Assembly: GCA_963814875.1 (NCBI GenBank)
Contig: CAWFFJ010000015.1
Coordinates: 410,661 to 474,660 of the forward strand
DNA length: 64,000 bases
Direction of reading: 5' to 3'
Source: CAVSIS01 sp963814875
GTDB taxonomy: Bacteria > Acidobacteriota > Thermoanaerobaculia > Thermoanaerobaculales > Sulfomarinibacteraceae
This document shows positions 1 to 7,380 of this stretch, in pieces. A program made the position numbers and the translations under genes. The notes beneath the pieces are model-generated. The model was given only the letters and a program-made list of their open reading frames with translations. It was not told where the DNA came from and did not search any database. How positions within the stretch are numbered: position 1 is the first letter of the stretch; every line of letters begins with the position of its first letter.

Positions 1-2
1 TC

Positions 3-1196
3 CGGGCTCTCCTCGCCGAGGGCAGCGGTCTGCGCCGTGAGCGAGAGCGTCTGACGAAGCGATCGGAACGCGTTCGCGCGCCTTTGACCCACGCCGAGGA
101 GGCGCTCGACCAGGTCGAGCGGTCCGCCCGCACCGCCGACTCCGAAGCCCGCGCGAAGGCCGAGGGGCTCAAGCAGCGGGTCGACGAGCTCGGCAAGGCG
201 CTCAACCCGGAGCTCGACACGATCTCGCACAAGATCGTCTCCCTCAACGCGCGTCTCGCCGCCGGCGGGCTCGAGCTCGAAAGCGGCGCCGACGCCTTCC
301 GCGTCCCCCTCGGCCACGTGCTCGAGGTGCTGTGGCCGAACCGCATGGGCGTGCTCGCCCGAACCCTGCACGCGCTCCGCGAGGCGGTCCTGTTCCTCGT
401 CACCGAGCCGCGCGAGGCCAACACCGAGGGCGGCGTCTTTCCGGCCCTGTTCGGGACCGTGCTGCTGGTCCTGCTGATGAGCCTCGCGGTGGTTCCGCTG
501 GGCGTGATCACCGCCGTCTACATGACCGAGTACGCCCGCGACGGCATGCTCCTGAGGCTCGCCAACCAAGCGGTCAACAATCTCGCCGGGGTGCCTTCGA
601 TCGTGTTCGGGATGTTCGGGCTCGCGTTCTTCATCTACGGCATCGGCGGCAGCATCGATCGCACCTTCTTCGCCGACCGCCTGCCGACCCCGACCTTCGG
701 TACCGGCGGCATCCTGTGGGCCTCGCTGACGCTCGCGCTGCTGACCGTTCCGGTGGTGGTGGTGGCGACCCGCGAGGGCCTGCTCGCGGTACCGCACAGC
801 TGGCGCGAGGGCTCGCTCGCCCTCGGCGCGACCCAGTGGCAGACCCTGCGCCGGATCATCCTGCCGGCGGCGATGCCGGGGATCCTGACCGGCCTCATCC
901 TCGCGGTCAGCCGCGCCGCCGGGGAGGTCGCGCCGCTGATGCTCACCGGCGCGGTCAAGCTCGCCCCGAGCCTGCCGGTCGACGGCACGCCGCCCTTCCT
1001 GCACCTGCAGCGCAAGTTCATGCACCTCGGATTCCACATCTACGACGTCTCGATGCAGTCCCCCAACGTCGAGGCGGCCAAGCCGATGGCCTTCGCCACC
1101 ACCCTCGTCCTGCTCGTGCTCGTGGTGGCGATGAACCTGACCGCGATCGTGATCCGCCGGCGCCTGCGCCGAGCCTACCGCGGCCAGGCGGTGTGA
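3..1196 (+). CDS. pstA: Phosphate ABC transporter permease PstA (5' end outside window)
   Basis: Inner-membrane permease subunit of the high-affinity Pst phosphate importer. The reading frame is open to the left edge, so the N-terminus is missing; the TTG at 84 is only the first in-window start-like codon. About 130 charged, coiled-coil-like residues precede the permease core, as in the long PstA variants known from proteobacteria. The core has hydrophobic segments from about position 440 onward and the permease EAA loop (EGSLALGATQWQTLRRIILP, about 810-870), followed by PAAMPGI. It ends in an Arg-rich cytoplasmic tail. pstB follows after 8 bases, so the two are surely co-transcribed; pstS and pstC would be expected upstream, outside the window. 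Identification is firm; only the true start is unknown. Confidence 0.95.
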   Translation, partial: RALLAEGSGLRRERERLTKRSERVRAPLTHAEEALDQVERSARTADSEARAKAEGLKQRVDELGKALNPELDTISHKIVSLNARLAAGGLELESGADAFRVPLGHVLEVLWPNRMGVLARTLHALREAVLFLVTEPREANTEGGVFPALFGTVLLVLLMSLAVVPLGVITAVYMTEYARDGMLLRLANQAVNNLAGVPSIVFGMFGLAFFIYGIGGSIDRTFFADRLPTPTFGTGGILWASLTLALLTVPVVVVATREGLLAVPHSWREGSLALGATQWQTLRRIILPAAMPGILTGLILAVSRAAGEVAPLMLTGAVKLAPSLPVDGTPPFLHLQRKFMHLGFHIYDVSMQSPNVEAAKPMAFATTLVLLVLVVAMNLTAIVIRRRLRRAYRGQAV

Positions 1197-1204
1197 GGAC
1201 GCCC

Positions 1205-1969
1205 GTGACCGACTCCCGAGCAATGCTGACGTCCCGTGACCTCGACCTGTTCTACGGCGAGACCCAGGCACTGAAGAAGATCACCCTCGCCATGCCGGAG
1301 CACCGCATCACCGCCCTGATCGGACCTTCCGGCTGCGGCAAGTCGACCTTTCTGCGCTGCTTCAACCGGATGAACGACGTCATCGAAGGGGTCCGGGTGA
1401 CGGGCGAGGTCAAGGTCGACGGGCAGGACATCTACCATCCCGCGATCGACCTCGAGCGGCTGCGCAAGCGGGTCGGGATGGTGTTCCAGAAGTCGAACCC
1501 GTTCCCGATGTCGATCCGCGACAACATCACCTTCGGCCCGCGCATGTCCGGCGTGCGCGACCGCGCCCGGCTCGGCGAGACGGTCGAGCGCTCGCTCAAG
1601 CAGGCCGACCTGTGGAACGAGGTCAAGGACCGGCTCAACGACTCCGCGCTCGACCTCTCGGGCGGGCAGCAGCAGCGGCTGTGCATCGCGCGCGCCCTCG
1701 CCAACGAGCCCGAGGTGCTGCTGCTCGACGAGCCCGCCTCGGCGCTCGACCCGATCTCGACCGCCAAGATCGAGGAGACCCTGCTCCAGCTCAAGGACCG
1801 CTACACGATCGTGATCGTCACCCACAACCTCCAGCAGGCGGCCCGGATCGCCGACCTGACGGCGTTCTTCATGCTCGGCGAGCTGGTCGAGTTCTCCGTG
1901 ACCACAGCCATGTTCACCAACCCGACCGAGAAGCTCACGGAGGAGTACGTGACCGGAAGATTCGGCTGA
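1205..1969 (+). CDS. pstB: Phosphate import ATP-binding protein PstB
   Basis: Cytoplasmic ATPase that drives phosphate import through PstAC. Visible motifs are Walker A (GPSGCGKST), Q-loop (MVFQKSNPFP), ABC signature (LSGGQQQRLCIARALA), Walker B (LLLDEPASALDP) and the H-switch (VTHNL). Its length, 254 residues, is normal for the family. The frame is open far upstream across pstA in another register. I chose the GTG at 1205 because a GAGGA lies five bases before it, overlapping the pstA stop; an ATG at 1223 is possible but has no ribosome site. The -PFPMSI- stretch after the Q-loop is typical of PstB rather than other importer ATPases. Confidence 0.97.
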   Translation: MTDSRAMLTSRDLDLFYGETQALKKITLAMPEHRITALIGPSGCGKSTFLRCFNRMNDVIEGVRVTGEVKVDGQDIYHPAIDLERLRKRVGMVFQKSNPFPMSIRDNITFGPRMSGVRDRARLGETVERSLKQADLWNEVKDRLNDSALDLSGGQQQRLCIARALANEPEVLLLDEPASALDPISTAKIEETLLQLKDRYTIVIVTHNLQQAARIADLTAFFMLGELVEFSVTTAMFTNPTEKLTEEYVTGRFG

Positions 1970-2019
1970 CTGATACGATGCGAGCGCAGGTCCCCGACCG
2001 TTTGCGCCGTGTGCCGCGC

Positions 2020-2055
2020 CACCGGCGGGGCCCAACGGCCCGAACGGCGCCGGTG
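2020..2055. other. Intercistronic GC-rich hairpin between pstB and phoU
   Basis: CACCGGCG at 2020-2027 pairs perfectly with CGCCGGTG at 2048-2055, and GGGGCC/GGCCC inside can extend it. No T-run follows, so this is more likely an mRNA processing or stability element separating pstB from phoU than an intrinsic terminator. Confidence 0.4.
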
Positions 2056-2090
2056 TCGTGGGGCTTCCACGGGGTGCCCGAGGAGATGTG

Positions 2091-2789
2091 ATGCAGCGAC
2101 AGTTCGAGATCGAGATCGAGCAGATCAAGCAGACCGTGCTGACCATGGCCGGGCTGGCCGAGAAGTCCCTCGAGGACGTCAGCCGCGCCCTGATCGAGCG
2201 CGACTCCGACCTCGCCCGCGCGGTGATCGACCTCGACGACGAGATCGACCGTCACGAGGTTCTGATCGACCAGCTCACCGCCGAGTTCATCGTCCGCCAC
2301 CAGCCGACGGCGGTCGACCTGCGCTTCGTCCTGGTTGCGATCAAGCTCGGCCCGGAGCTCGAGCGGATCGCGGACAACGCGGTCAACATCGCCCAGCGGG
2401 TGCTCCACCTCAACGCGCGGCCGCCGGTCAAGCCGCTGATCGACCTGCCGCGGATGCTGGCGGTGGCGCGGGCCATGGTCAGCGACTCGATCTCGGCGTT
2501 CGTCGCCCGCGACACCGTCCTGGCGCGCGAGGTCATCCGCCGTGACGACGAGGTCGACGCGCTCTACGTTCAGATCTTCCGCGAGCTGCTGACCTTCATG
2601 ATGGAGGATCCGTCCACCATCACCCGCGCCCTCGACCTCATCTTCACCGCCCGTTTCGCGGAGCGCGTGGCCGACCAGGCGACCAACATTGCCGAGGAGG
2701 TGGTCTACCTGGCGGAGGCGCAGAACATCCGTCACACCGCGATCGACGGCGGCGAGCGCAAGCACAAGGAGGACTTCCCGGCGGACTGA
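2091..2789 (+). CDS. phoU: Phosphate signalling regulator PhoU
   Basis: Cytoplasmic all-helical protein that couples the Pst transporter to the PhoR kinase and keeps the Pho response off when phosphate is plentiful. The 232-residue product has the two repeated three-helix PhoU units: MAGLAEKSLEDV...LIERDSDLARAVIDLDDEID and the second copy ending ARDTVLAREVIRRDDEVD. The (E/D)xxxD metal-binding pattern and NAVNIAQRVL / QATNIAEEVVYL helices are clear. The ATG at 2091 follows GAGGAG by seven bases; the open frame upstream to 2058 has no support. It lies between pstB and phoB, as in many bacteria, which supports the assignment. Confidence 0.95.
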   Translation: MQRQFEIEIEQIKQTVLTMAGLAEKSLEDVSRALIERDSDLARAVIDLDDEIDRHEVLIDQLTAEFIVRHQPTAVDLRFVLVAIKLGPELERIADNAVNIAQRVLHLNARPPVKPLIDLPRMLAVARAMVSDSISAFVARDTVLAREVIRRDDEVDALYVQIFRELLTFMMEDPSTITRALDLIFTARFAERVADQATNIAEEVVYLAEAQNIRHTAIDGGERKHKEDFPAD

Positions 2790-2812
2790 GCGCCGCCGCC
2801 GAAGGAGGAGCC

Positions 2813-3499
2813 ATGTCCCGTGAACGGATCGCCCTCGTCGAGGACGACGCCGACCTCTCGGCCAGCCTCGTGCTCGCCCTCGACAAGGAGGGCTTCCAGA
2901 CGACCCGCTACGCGACCGGCCGCGAGGGCCTCAACGGGATCCTCGGCAGCCCGCCGGACCTCGTCCTGCTCGACCTCAACCTGCCCGACCTCGACGGCCT
3001 CGGCGTGTGCCGGGAGCTGCGCGACACCGAGGCCGTGCGCGACCTGCCGATCATCATGCTCACCGCGCGGGTCGAGGAGTCGGACCGGGTCCTGGGGCTC
3101 GACCTCGGGGCCGACGACTACATCACCAAGCCCTTCTCGCTGCGCGAGCTCAAGAGCCGCATCCGCGCCCTGCTGCGCCGGCGCAGCCTCGACGGGGGCG
3201 TGCCCGAGGACGAGTACCGGGACTCCCGGCTCGAGGTGCGGCGCGGTCCGATGGACGTGGCCCTCGACGGCGCGCCGGTCCGCCTGACGGTTCGCGAGTT
3301 CGAGCTGTTGTGGTACCTGATCACCAACCGGCCCCGCGTCGCCTCGCGCGAGCGGGTCCTCGAGCGCGTGTGGGGGATCTCGTCGGACGTCGAGACGCGG
3401 ACCGTCGACGTCCACATCCGCGCCCTGCGCGCCAAGCTCGGGGCCGAGGCAATCGAGACCGTGATCGGCGCCGGCTACCGCTTCCGGGGCTTTCCGTGA
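2813..3499 (+). CDS. phoB: Phosphate-regulon response regulator PhoB
   Basis: OmpR/PhoB-type transcription factor activated by phosphorylation under phosphate limitation. The receiver domain (about residues 5-120) shows the acidic pair E10/D11-D12, phospho-acceptor D54 (LLDLNLPD), switch Thr84 (MLTAR) and Lys106 (YITKPF). A winged-helix DNA-binding domain follows (about 130-228), with LTVREFELLWYL and the recognition-helix region TVDVHIRALRAKLG. The ATG at 2813 has a strong AAGGAGGA. The stop codon overlaps the phoR GTG start by four bases, so regulator and kinase are translationally coupled. The phosphate assignment rests on the pst/phoU context. Confidence 0.93.
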   Translation: MSRERIALVEDDADLSASLVLALDKEGFQTTRYATGREGLNGILGSPPDLVLLDLNLPDLDGLGVCRELRDTEAVRDLPIIMLTARVEESDRVLGLDLGADDYITKPFSLRELKSRIRALLRRRSLDGGVPEDEYRDSRLEVRRGPMDVALDGAPVRLTVREFELLWYLITNRPRVASRERVLERVWGISSDVETRTVDVHIRALRAKLGAEAIETVIGAGYRFRGFP

Positions 3500-4794
3500 C
3501 CGTTTCCCGTCTGCTCCTGATCGCCTCCGTCGCCTCCCTGCCCCTGCTCCTGGTCGCCCAGCTCGCCGCTCCTTCGCCGGTGCTACTGGTCCTGCTCTGG
3601 GTGCTGGCGGTTGCGCTCATCGTCGGGGTGGTTTGGGAGCGACTCGGCCGGCCCCACGCGGAGCTGCTCGACGAGCTTGGCGCCGCTGGCGGAGCCGAGC
3701 CACTGGCGCTGCTGCGTGAGCTCAAGGAGCTGCTCGAGGCGCGCGAGCGCGAGCGCGCCGAGCTCTCGCGGCTGATCGAGAACCTCTCGGCCGGGCTCGG
3801 CGAGGGGCTCCTGATGGTCGACCATGGGCTCCACCTGCGCCTGGTCAACCCGGTCGCCCTGCACTTCGTGGGCGTCGACGAGGTGCGGCCGGGCACGCAT
3901 CTGCTCGAGGTGGTCCGGGTCCCGAGCCTGGTCGCCGCGGTCCGCGCCGCGGTCGCCGGCGGCCGTTCGGAACGGGTGCTGGTGGAGAACCCGCGCGGGC
4001 TGTGGGAGGTGCGGGCCTTTCCCGCCCCCGACGGCGGTGCCGTCGCGCTGCTCGCCGACGTCGGCCTGGTGCGCCGCTCGGCGGAGTTCCGCCGCCGCTT
4101 CGTCCAGGACCTGTCCCACGAGCTGCGCTCGCCGCTGACGGTGCTGCGCACCAGCGTCGAAGCGATGGAGGGCGAGGTCGACTCCCGCCTGGCCGAGATC
4201 GTGGTCCGCCAGGTGGAGCGCATGACGCGGCTCACCGACGAGCTCTACGAGCTCGCCTCGATCGAGGCCGGCCAGGTGGAGCTCAAGCCGGAGCTCCACC
4301 GCCTCGCCGGGATTGCGAGCGAGGTGGTTGACGACTTCTCCGCCCAGGCCGAGAGCGCGGAGGTCGAGCTGCGTCTCGGCGTGCCTGACGAGCTCTACTG
4401 CACCTGCGACCGGCGCGCCCTCTCGCGGGTGCTCTCGAACCTGGTCGACAACGCGATCAAGTACAACCGACGCGGCGGCTGGGTCGAGGTTCGCGGGTGG
4501 TCGTCGGGCTCGGCGGTGATGCTGAGCGTGTCCGACAGCGGGGTCGGGATTCCGGCCACCGAGCTCAAGGCCGTGCTCCAGCGCTTCTACCGCCTCGACC
4601 GCGCCCGCACCCCCGGCGAGGGCGGCCTCGGTCTCGGCCTCGCGATCGTCAAGCACATGGTCCAGCACATGGGCGGCACCCTCCAACTCGACTCGCGTGA
4701 GGGCCTCGGGACCGAGATCACCCTGACCTTCCCGACCCGGCCGGGAGTCGCCGCCGTCGAGAGCGCCGCCGAGGCCGATCGAGCGCAGGAGTAG
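3496..4794 (+). CDS. phoR: Phosphate-sensing histidine kinase PhoR
   Basis: Membrane sensor kinase partner of PhoB. Residues about 4-50 form two closely spaced hydrophobic segments with almost no periplasmic loop, as in PhoR kinases that read phosphate state through PhoU/Pst. A PAS-like segment follows (about 90-190), then HisKA with His208 in DLSHELRSPLTV. The HATPase domain carries the N box (NLVDNAIKYN), G1 (DSGVGIP) and G2 (GEGGLGLGLAIVKHM). The GTG at 3496 overlaps the phoB stop (GTGA). The product has 432 residues, a normal length. The frame is open further upstream in phoB, but that part is a shadow reading. Confidence 0.93.
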   Translation: MTVSRLLLIASVASLPLLLVAQLAAPSPVLLVLLWVLAVALIVGVVWERLGRPHAELLDELGAAGGAEPLALLRELKELLEARERERAELSRLIENLSAGLGEGLLMVDHGLHLRLVNPVALHFVGVDEVRPGTHLLEVVRVPSLVAAVRAAVAGGRSERVLVENPRGLWEVRAFPAPDGGAVALLADVGLVRRSAEFRRRFVQDLSHELRSPLTVLRTSVEAMEGEVDSRLAEIVVRQVERMTRLTDELYELASIEAGQVELKPELHRLAGIASEVVDDFSAQAESAEVELRLGVPDELYCTCDRRALSRVLSNLVDNAIKYNRRGGWVEVRGWSSGSAVMLSVSDSGVGIPATELKAVLQRFYRLDRARTPGEGGLGLGLAIVKHMVQHMGGTLQLDSREGLGTEITLTFPTRPGVAAVESAAEADRAQE

Positions 4795-5054
4795 GGCACC
4801 GTGGAGCTCTGCCCTCGCCGCTTCCCGGTGGCGACGGCCACGCGCATCTTCGGGCGGACCGGGTCCAGCTGCGGGTCGGGATCGGGGCGAAGGCGGTGGC
4901 CAGTCCGATTCGCACGGAGACAGGTTGAACCTGCGGTGTGAACGGATCGTGAAGTCGCCGTTCCCGGCAGTTCGACGCGCTACCCTGCCTGGGACGATGT
5001 GTGTCAACCACGGACCGCCGGCAGCGTCCGATGCACGTGTGGCGAGCTGACGCA

Positions 5055-5639
5055 ATGACGCCGACTCGAGCCGGTCTTTCTCAGCTGGACGACGAGGTTC
5101 TGGTGGCAGCGGCCCGCTCCGGGGACCGCGAGGCCTTCGGCACTCTGGTGACCCGCTACCAGCGCCGGGTGTGGCGCGTGTGTCGACAGTACGTCGGCGC
5201 CGACGAGGCCGACGCCGCGACCCAGGACGCCCTGATCAAAGCGTTCGTGCGCCTGCCCTCGTTCGACGGTCGCGCCGCGTTCTCGACCTGGCTGACGCGG
5301 ATCGCGATCAACACCTGCTTCGACGAGCTGCGGCGCAGGAAACGCGAGGGCCCGCGTGCCGAGGACGACGACGAGACCGGTGGCGGCGTGCTGGCCGGGC
5401 TCGCGGATGAGGCCGCCGACCCCGAGGCTCGTGCCGCCCAGCGGCAGGCCGTGACTCGGCTGCTGGCATCGGAAAGCGCCCTGCCGGCGCGCCAGCGCGA
5501 GATCTTTCGGCTCCGCTTCTACGCCGAGCTCGAGCTCGACGAGATCGCGGCCGCACTCGCCGTCCACGTCGGAACGGTCAAGACCCAGCTGCACCGCGCC
5601 GTGCACCGACTGCGGCGGGAGCTCGGAGACGTACGATGA
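5055..5639 (+). CDS. ECF-family RNA polymerase sigma factor
   Basis: Alternative sigma factor directing polymerase to a stress regulon. Region 2 (LVTRYQRRVWRVCRQYVG to FSTWLTRIAINTCFDELRRRKR) and region 4 (LPARQREIFRLRFYAELEL and VHVGTVKTQLHRAVHRLRREL) are both complete, with an acidic linker between. Length from ATG 5055 is 194 residues, typical of ECF sigmas, and the first residues MTPTRAGLSQLDDEVLVAAARSG match the usual N-terminus. In-frame starts at GTG 5001 and ATG 5031 are alternatives; none has a strong ribosome site. The stop overlaps the next gene (ATGA), which encodes a zinc-type anti-sigma, so this is a classic sigma/anti-sigma pair. The inducing signal is unknown. Confidence 0.9.
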   Translation: MTPTRAGLSQLDDEVLVAAARSGDREAFGTLVTRYQRRVWRVCRQYVGADEADAATQDALIKAFVRLPSFDGRAAFSTWLTRIAINTCFDELRRRKREGPRAEDDDETGGGVLAGLADEAADPEARAAQRQAVTRLLASESALPARQREIFRLRFYAELELDEIAAALAVHVGTVKTQLHRAVHRLRRELGDVR

Positions 5640-6112
5640 CCACCCATCTCGACGACAACGACCTGTCGCGCGCGATGGCGGGGCTGCCGCTGGCTGCGGC
5701 CGCCGCCGCCCACCTGGCCCAGTGCCTGACCTGCAGGCGGCGGGTCGAGCTTTTCGGCGAGCAGCTCGACGGGCTGCGCGGCGCCCGGCTCGGCGAGGAG
5801 CCTGACTGGGAGGCCCAACGACGCGCCGTGCTCGAGCGCCTGCCGCCGAGTGCGCCGGTGGTCGCCCTGGCGCCGCGCAGGCGGGTGCGGCTGCTCGCTG
5901 CTGCGGCACTGATTCTGGCGGCGCTCGGCCTGGCGGCGCTCCAGCTCGGCCGACGGACACCGCAGCCCGCCGCCCAGGTTCCTGTGGAGCAGATCCTGGC
6001 CGAGGTGGACGCGACGCTCAGCGGTCCGATCTACCCGGGGTTCGAGGCGCTCGAACCGATCGTGCCCGATGCCGACGAGCTCCAGGCTGTCACCAACAAC
6101 CCGACGTCGTGA
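5636..6112 (+). CDS. Membrane-anchored zinc-binding (ZAS-like) anti-sigma factor
   Basis: Predicted partner that holds the upstream ECF sigma inactive at the membrane. The N-terminal cytoplasmic part has the HxxxCxxC signature (His26, Cys30, Cys33 in HLAQCLTC) that defines zinc-associated anti-sigma domains. A single transmembrane segment lies at about 86-104, and a short periplasmic tail of about 50 residues follows. It overlaps the sigma gene by four bases (ATGA), consistent with stoichiometric coupled synthesis. At 158 residues it is short for the class, and the periplasmic tail is too small to be a sensor domain; the next gene could supply sensing. The assignment is from motif and context. 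Confidence 0.75.
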   Translation: MTTHLDDNDLSRAMAGLPLAAAAAAHLAQCLTCRRRVELFGEQLDGLRGARLGEEPDWEAQRRAVLERLPPSAPVVALAPRRRVRLLAAAALILAALGLAALQLGRRTPQPAAQVPVEQILAEVDATLSGPIYPGFEALEPIVPDADELQAVTNNPTS

Positions 6113-6136
6113 GCGGGCCGGAAGGGAACGACGACC

Positions 6137-6610
6137 ATGACTCGACGAGTGACAATGACGCTGCTGATCCTGGTGCTCGGAGCCGGCCTCGCGGCAGCCG
6201 AGCTCAACATCCCACCCGGACGATGGTGGGAGAACCCGCGCGTGGTCGAGAGGATCCACCTCAGCGAGAGCCAGCAGACCGCGATCCGCGGCCTGGTGGT
6301 GGAGCACGCCCGCCGCATGATCGACCTCAACGCCGACGTCAAGCGGGCCGAGCTCGACCTCGCCGAGCTGGTCGATCGCGACGAGCTGGCTCCCGACCAA
6401 GTCCGGCAGGCCTTCGCAGCGCTGCAGAAGGCGCGCCAGCGACTCGAGAACGAGCGCTTCGAGCTGCTCCTCGCGGTGCGCCAGAGCCTCACCCGCGAGC
6501 AGTGGCGCGAGCTCGACCGGATGCGACAGGAGTTCATCCAGCGGCGAGCCGACGATCCGCGCCCGGGGGCGCCGCGCCCCGGCGGGCCGCTGCGAAGACC
6601 CGGACGGTAA
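6137..6610 (+). CDS. Spy/CpxP-like periplasmic helical protein
   Basis: A small exported protein with a signal peptide (MTRRVTMTLLILVLGAGLAAA) and a mature part made of long charged helices. It contains LTxxQ-type repeats: IHLSESQQTAI near residue 40 and SLTREQWRELDRMRQ near 135. These are the marks of Spy/CpxP/CnrX/ZraP chaperone or sensor proteins, which act in the periplasm on misfolded proteins or metal. The C-terminus is a Pro/Arg-rich tail. It is 24 bases downstream of the anti-sigma gene and followed by a strong terminator, so sigma, anti-sigma and this protein form one three-gene unit. A sensing role for the sigma system is inference. Confidence 0.7.
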   Translation: MTRRVTMTLLILVLGAGLAAAELNIPPGRWWENPRVVERIHLSESQQTAIRGLVVEHARRMIDLNADVKRAELDLAELVDRDELAPDQVRQAFAALQKARQRLENERFELLLAVRQSLTREQWRELDRMRQEFIQRRADDPRPGAPRPGGPLRRPGR

Positions 6611-6645
6611 GGGCCCGGACCAGGATCTCTTCACGGTTTCGATCC

Positions 6646-6680
6646 GGGGCGGGCCGTTCTCGGCCCGCCCCGCGTTTCTT
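6646..6680 (+). terminator. Rho-independent terminator after the sigma/anti-sigma/Spy operon
   Basis: GGGGCGGGCCG (6646-6656) pairs perfectly over 11 bp with CGGCCCGCCCC (6661-6671) across a TTCT loop, and GCGTTTCTT follows. It closes the stress operon before the rplU promoter. Confidence 0.85.
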
Positions 6681-6694
6681 CCGCTTTTCACCCT

Positions 6695-6720
6695 CCTAGA
6701 GGCCCGGCCGGGCCTCTAGG
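6695..6720. repeat. Perfect 26-bp palindrome upstream of the rplU promoter
   Basis: CCTAGAGGCCCGG is followed at once by its reverse complement. It lies between the terminator and the TTGACA box of rplU, abutting the -35 element by two bases. It may be a second terminator for the other direction or an operator for the ribosomal-protein operon. Confidence 0.6.
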
Positions 6721-6722
6721 AT

Positions 6723-6751
6723 TTGACAGATAACCTGCAATTTGCTAAAAG
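6723..6751 (+). promoter_or_regulatory. Putative sigma-70 promoter of the rplU-rpmA-obgE operon
   Basis: A consensus TTGACA (6723-6728), a 17-base spacer and TAAAAG (6746-6751) lie in an AT-rich pocket just downstream of a terminator and about 30 bases before the rplU start. Confidence 0.6.
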
Positions 6752-6781
6752 GATCGCCCTCGTATGGGGGAGAGGTGCGGA

Positions 6782-7105
6782 ATGAGCGACTACGCGATCG
6801 TGGAGCATGGCGGCAAGCAGTACCGGGTCAGCCCCGGCGACGAGCTGTGCGTGGAGCGGACCGAGCCCGATCTCGAGAGCGGGGATCATCTCCTGTTCGA
6901 GCGGGTGATGCTGGTCAACCTCGGCGAGGAGCTGCGGGTCGGCAAGCCCCTGGTGGAGGGCGCCCTGGTCCGCGGCCAGGTGCTCGCCCCGGTCCGCGGT
7001 GACAAGGTGATCGTGTTCAAGAAGAAGAAGCGCAAGGGCTACAAGCGGACCACTGGGCACCGTCAGGACTACTACCGCGTCCGCATCGAGGCCATCGAGG
7101 CGTAG
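6782..7105 (+). CDS. rplU: 50S ribosomal protein L21
   Basis: Large-subunit ribosomal protein that binds 23S rRNA. The hallmark GGKQYRVSPGD lies near the N-terminus, KVIVFKKKKRKGYKRTTGHRQ is the RNA-binding part (about residues 80-100), and the ending YYRVRIEAIEA is typical. Length is 107 residues. ATG 6782 is preceded at proper distance by GGAGAGG; the in-frame ATG at 6764 lies upstream of that site and is rejected. rpmA starts eight bases after the stop, the universal L21-L27 pairing. Confidence 0.97.
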   Translation: MSDYAIVEHGGKQYRVSPGDELCVERTEPDLESGDHLLFERVMLVNLGEELRVGKPLVEGALVRGQVLAPVRGDKVIVFKKKKRKGYKRTTGHRQDYYRVRIEAIEA

Positions 7106-7113
7106 GGGGAGAC

Positions 7114-7368
7114 ATGGCTCACAAGAAGGGTCAGGGTTCGAGCCGCAACGGGCGTGATTCCAACGCCCAGCGCCTCGGCACCAAGGTCGGCGACGGGCAG
7201 CTGGTGAGCTCCGGGACGATCCTCGTGCGCCAGCGCGGTACGCGGTTCAAGCCCGGCGTGAACGTCCAGCGGGGCGGCGATGACACCCTGTTCGCGGTCG
7301 CCGAGGGGCGGGTGAAGTTCCAGGACCGTGGACGTATGGGCAGGTTCATCAGCATCCTGCCGTCGTGA
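7114..7368 (+). CDS. rpmA: 50S ribosomal protein L27
   Basis: Large-subunit protein whose N-terminal tail reaches the peptidyl-transferase centre. The sequence begins MAHKKGQGSSRNGRDSNAQR, the classic L27 start with no cleavable leader of the Firmicutes type. It continues with LGTKVGDGQLVSSGTILVRQRGT and the GGDDTLFAVAEG core. It has 84 residues and a strong GGGGGAG ribosome site. It lies between rplU and obgE in the conserved order. Confidence 0.98.
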   Translation: MAHKKGQGSSRNGRDSNAQRLGTKVGDGQLVSSGTILVRQRGTRFKPGVNVQRGGDDTLFAVAEGRVKFQDRGRMGRFISILPS

Positions 7369-7380
7369 TTTCGGGCCGCG

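Noticed and set aside
3583..5055. 490-codon open frame on the minus strand over phoR
   Set aside because: Antisense shadow of a GC-rich gene; no family motifs, while the plus strand has a complete histidine kinase.
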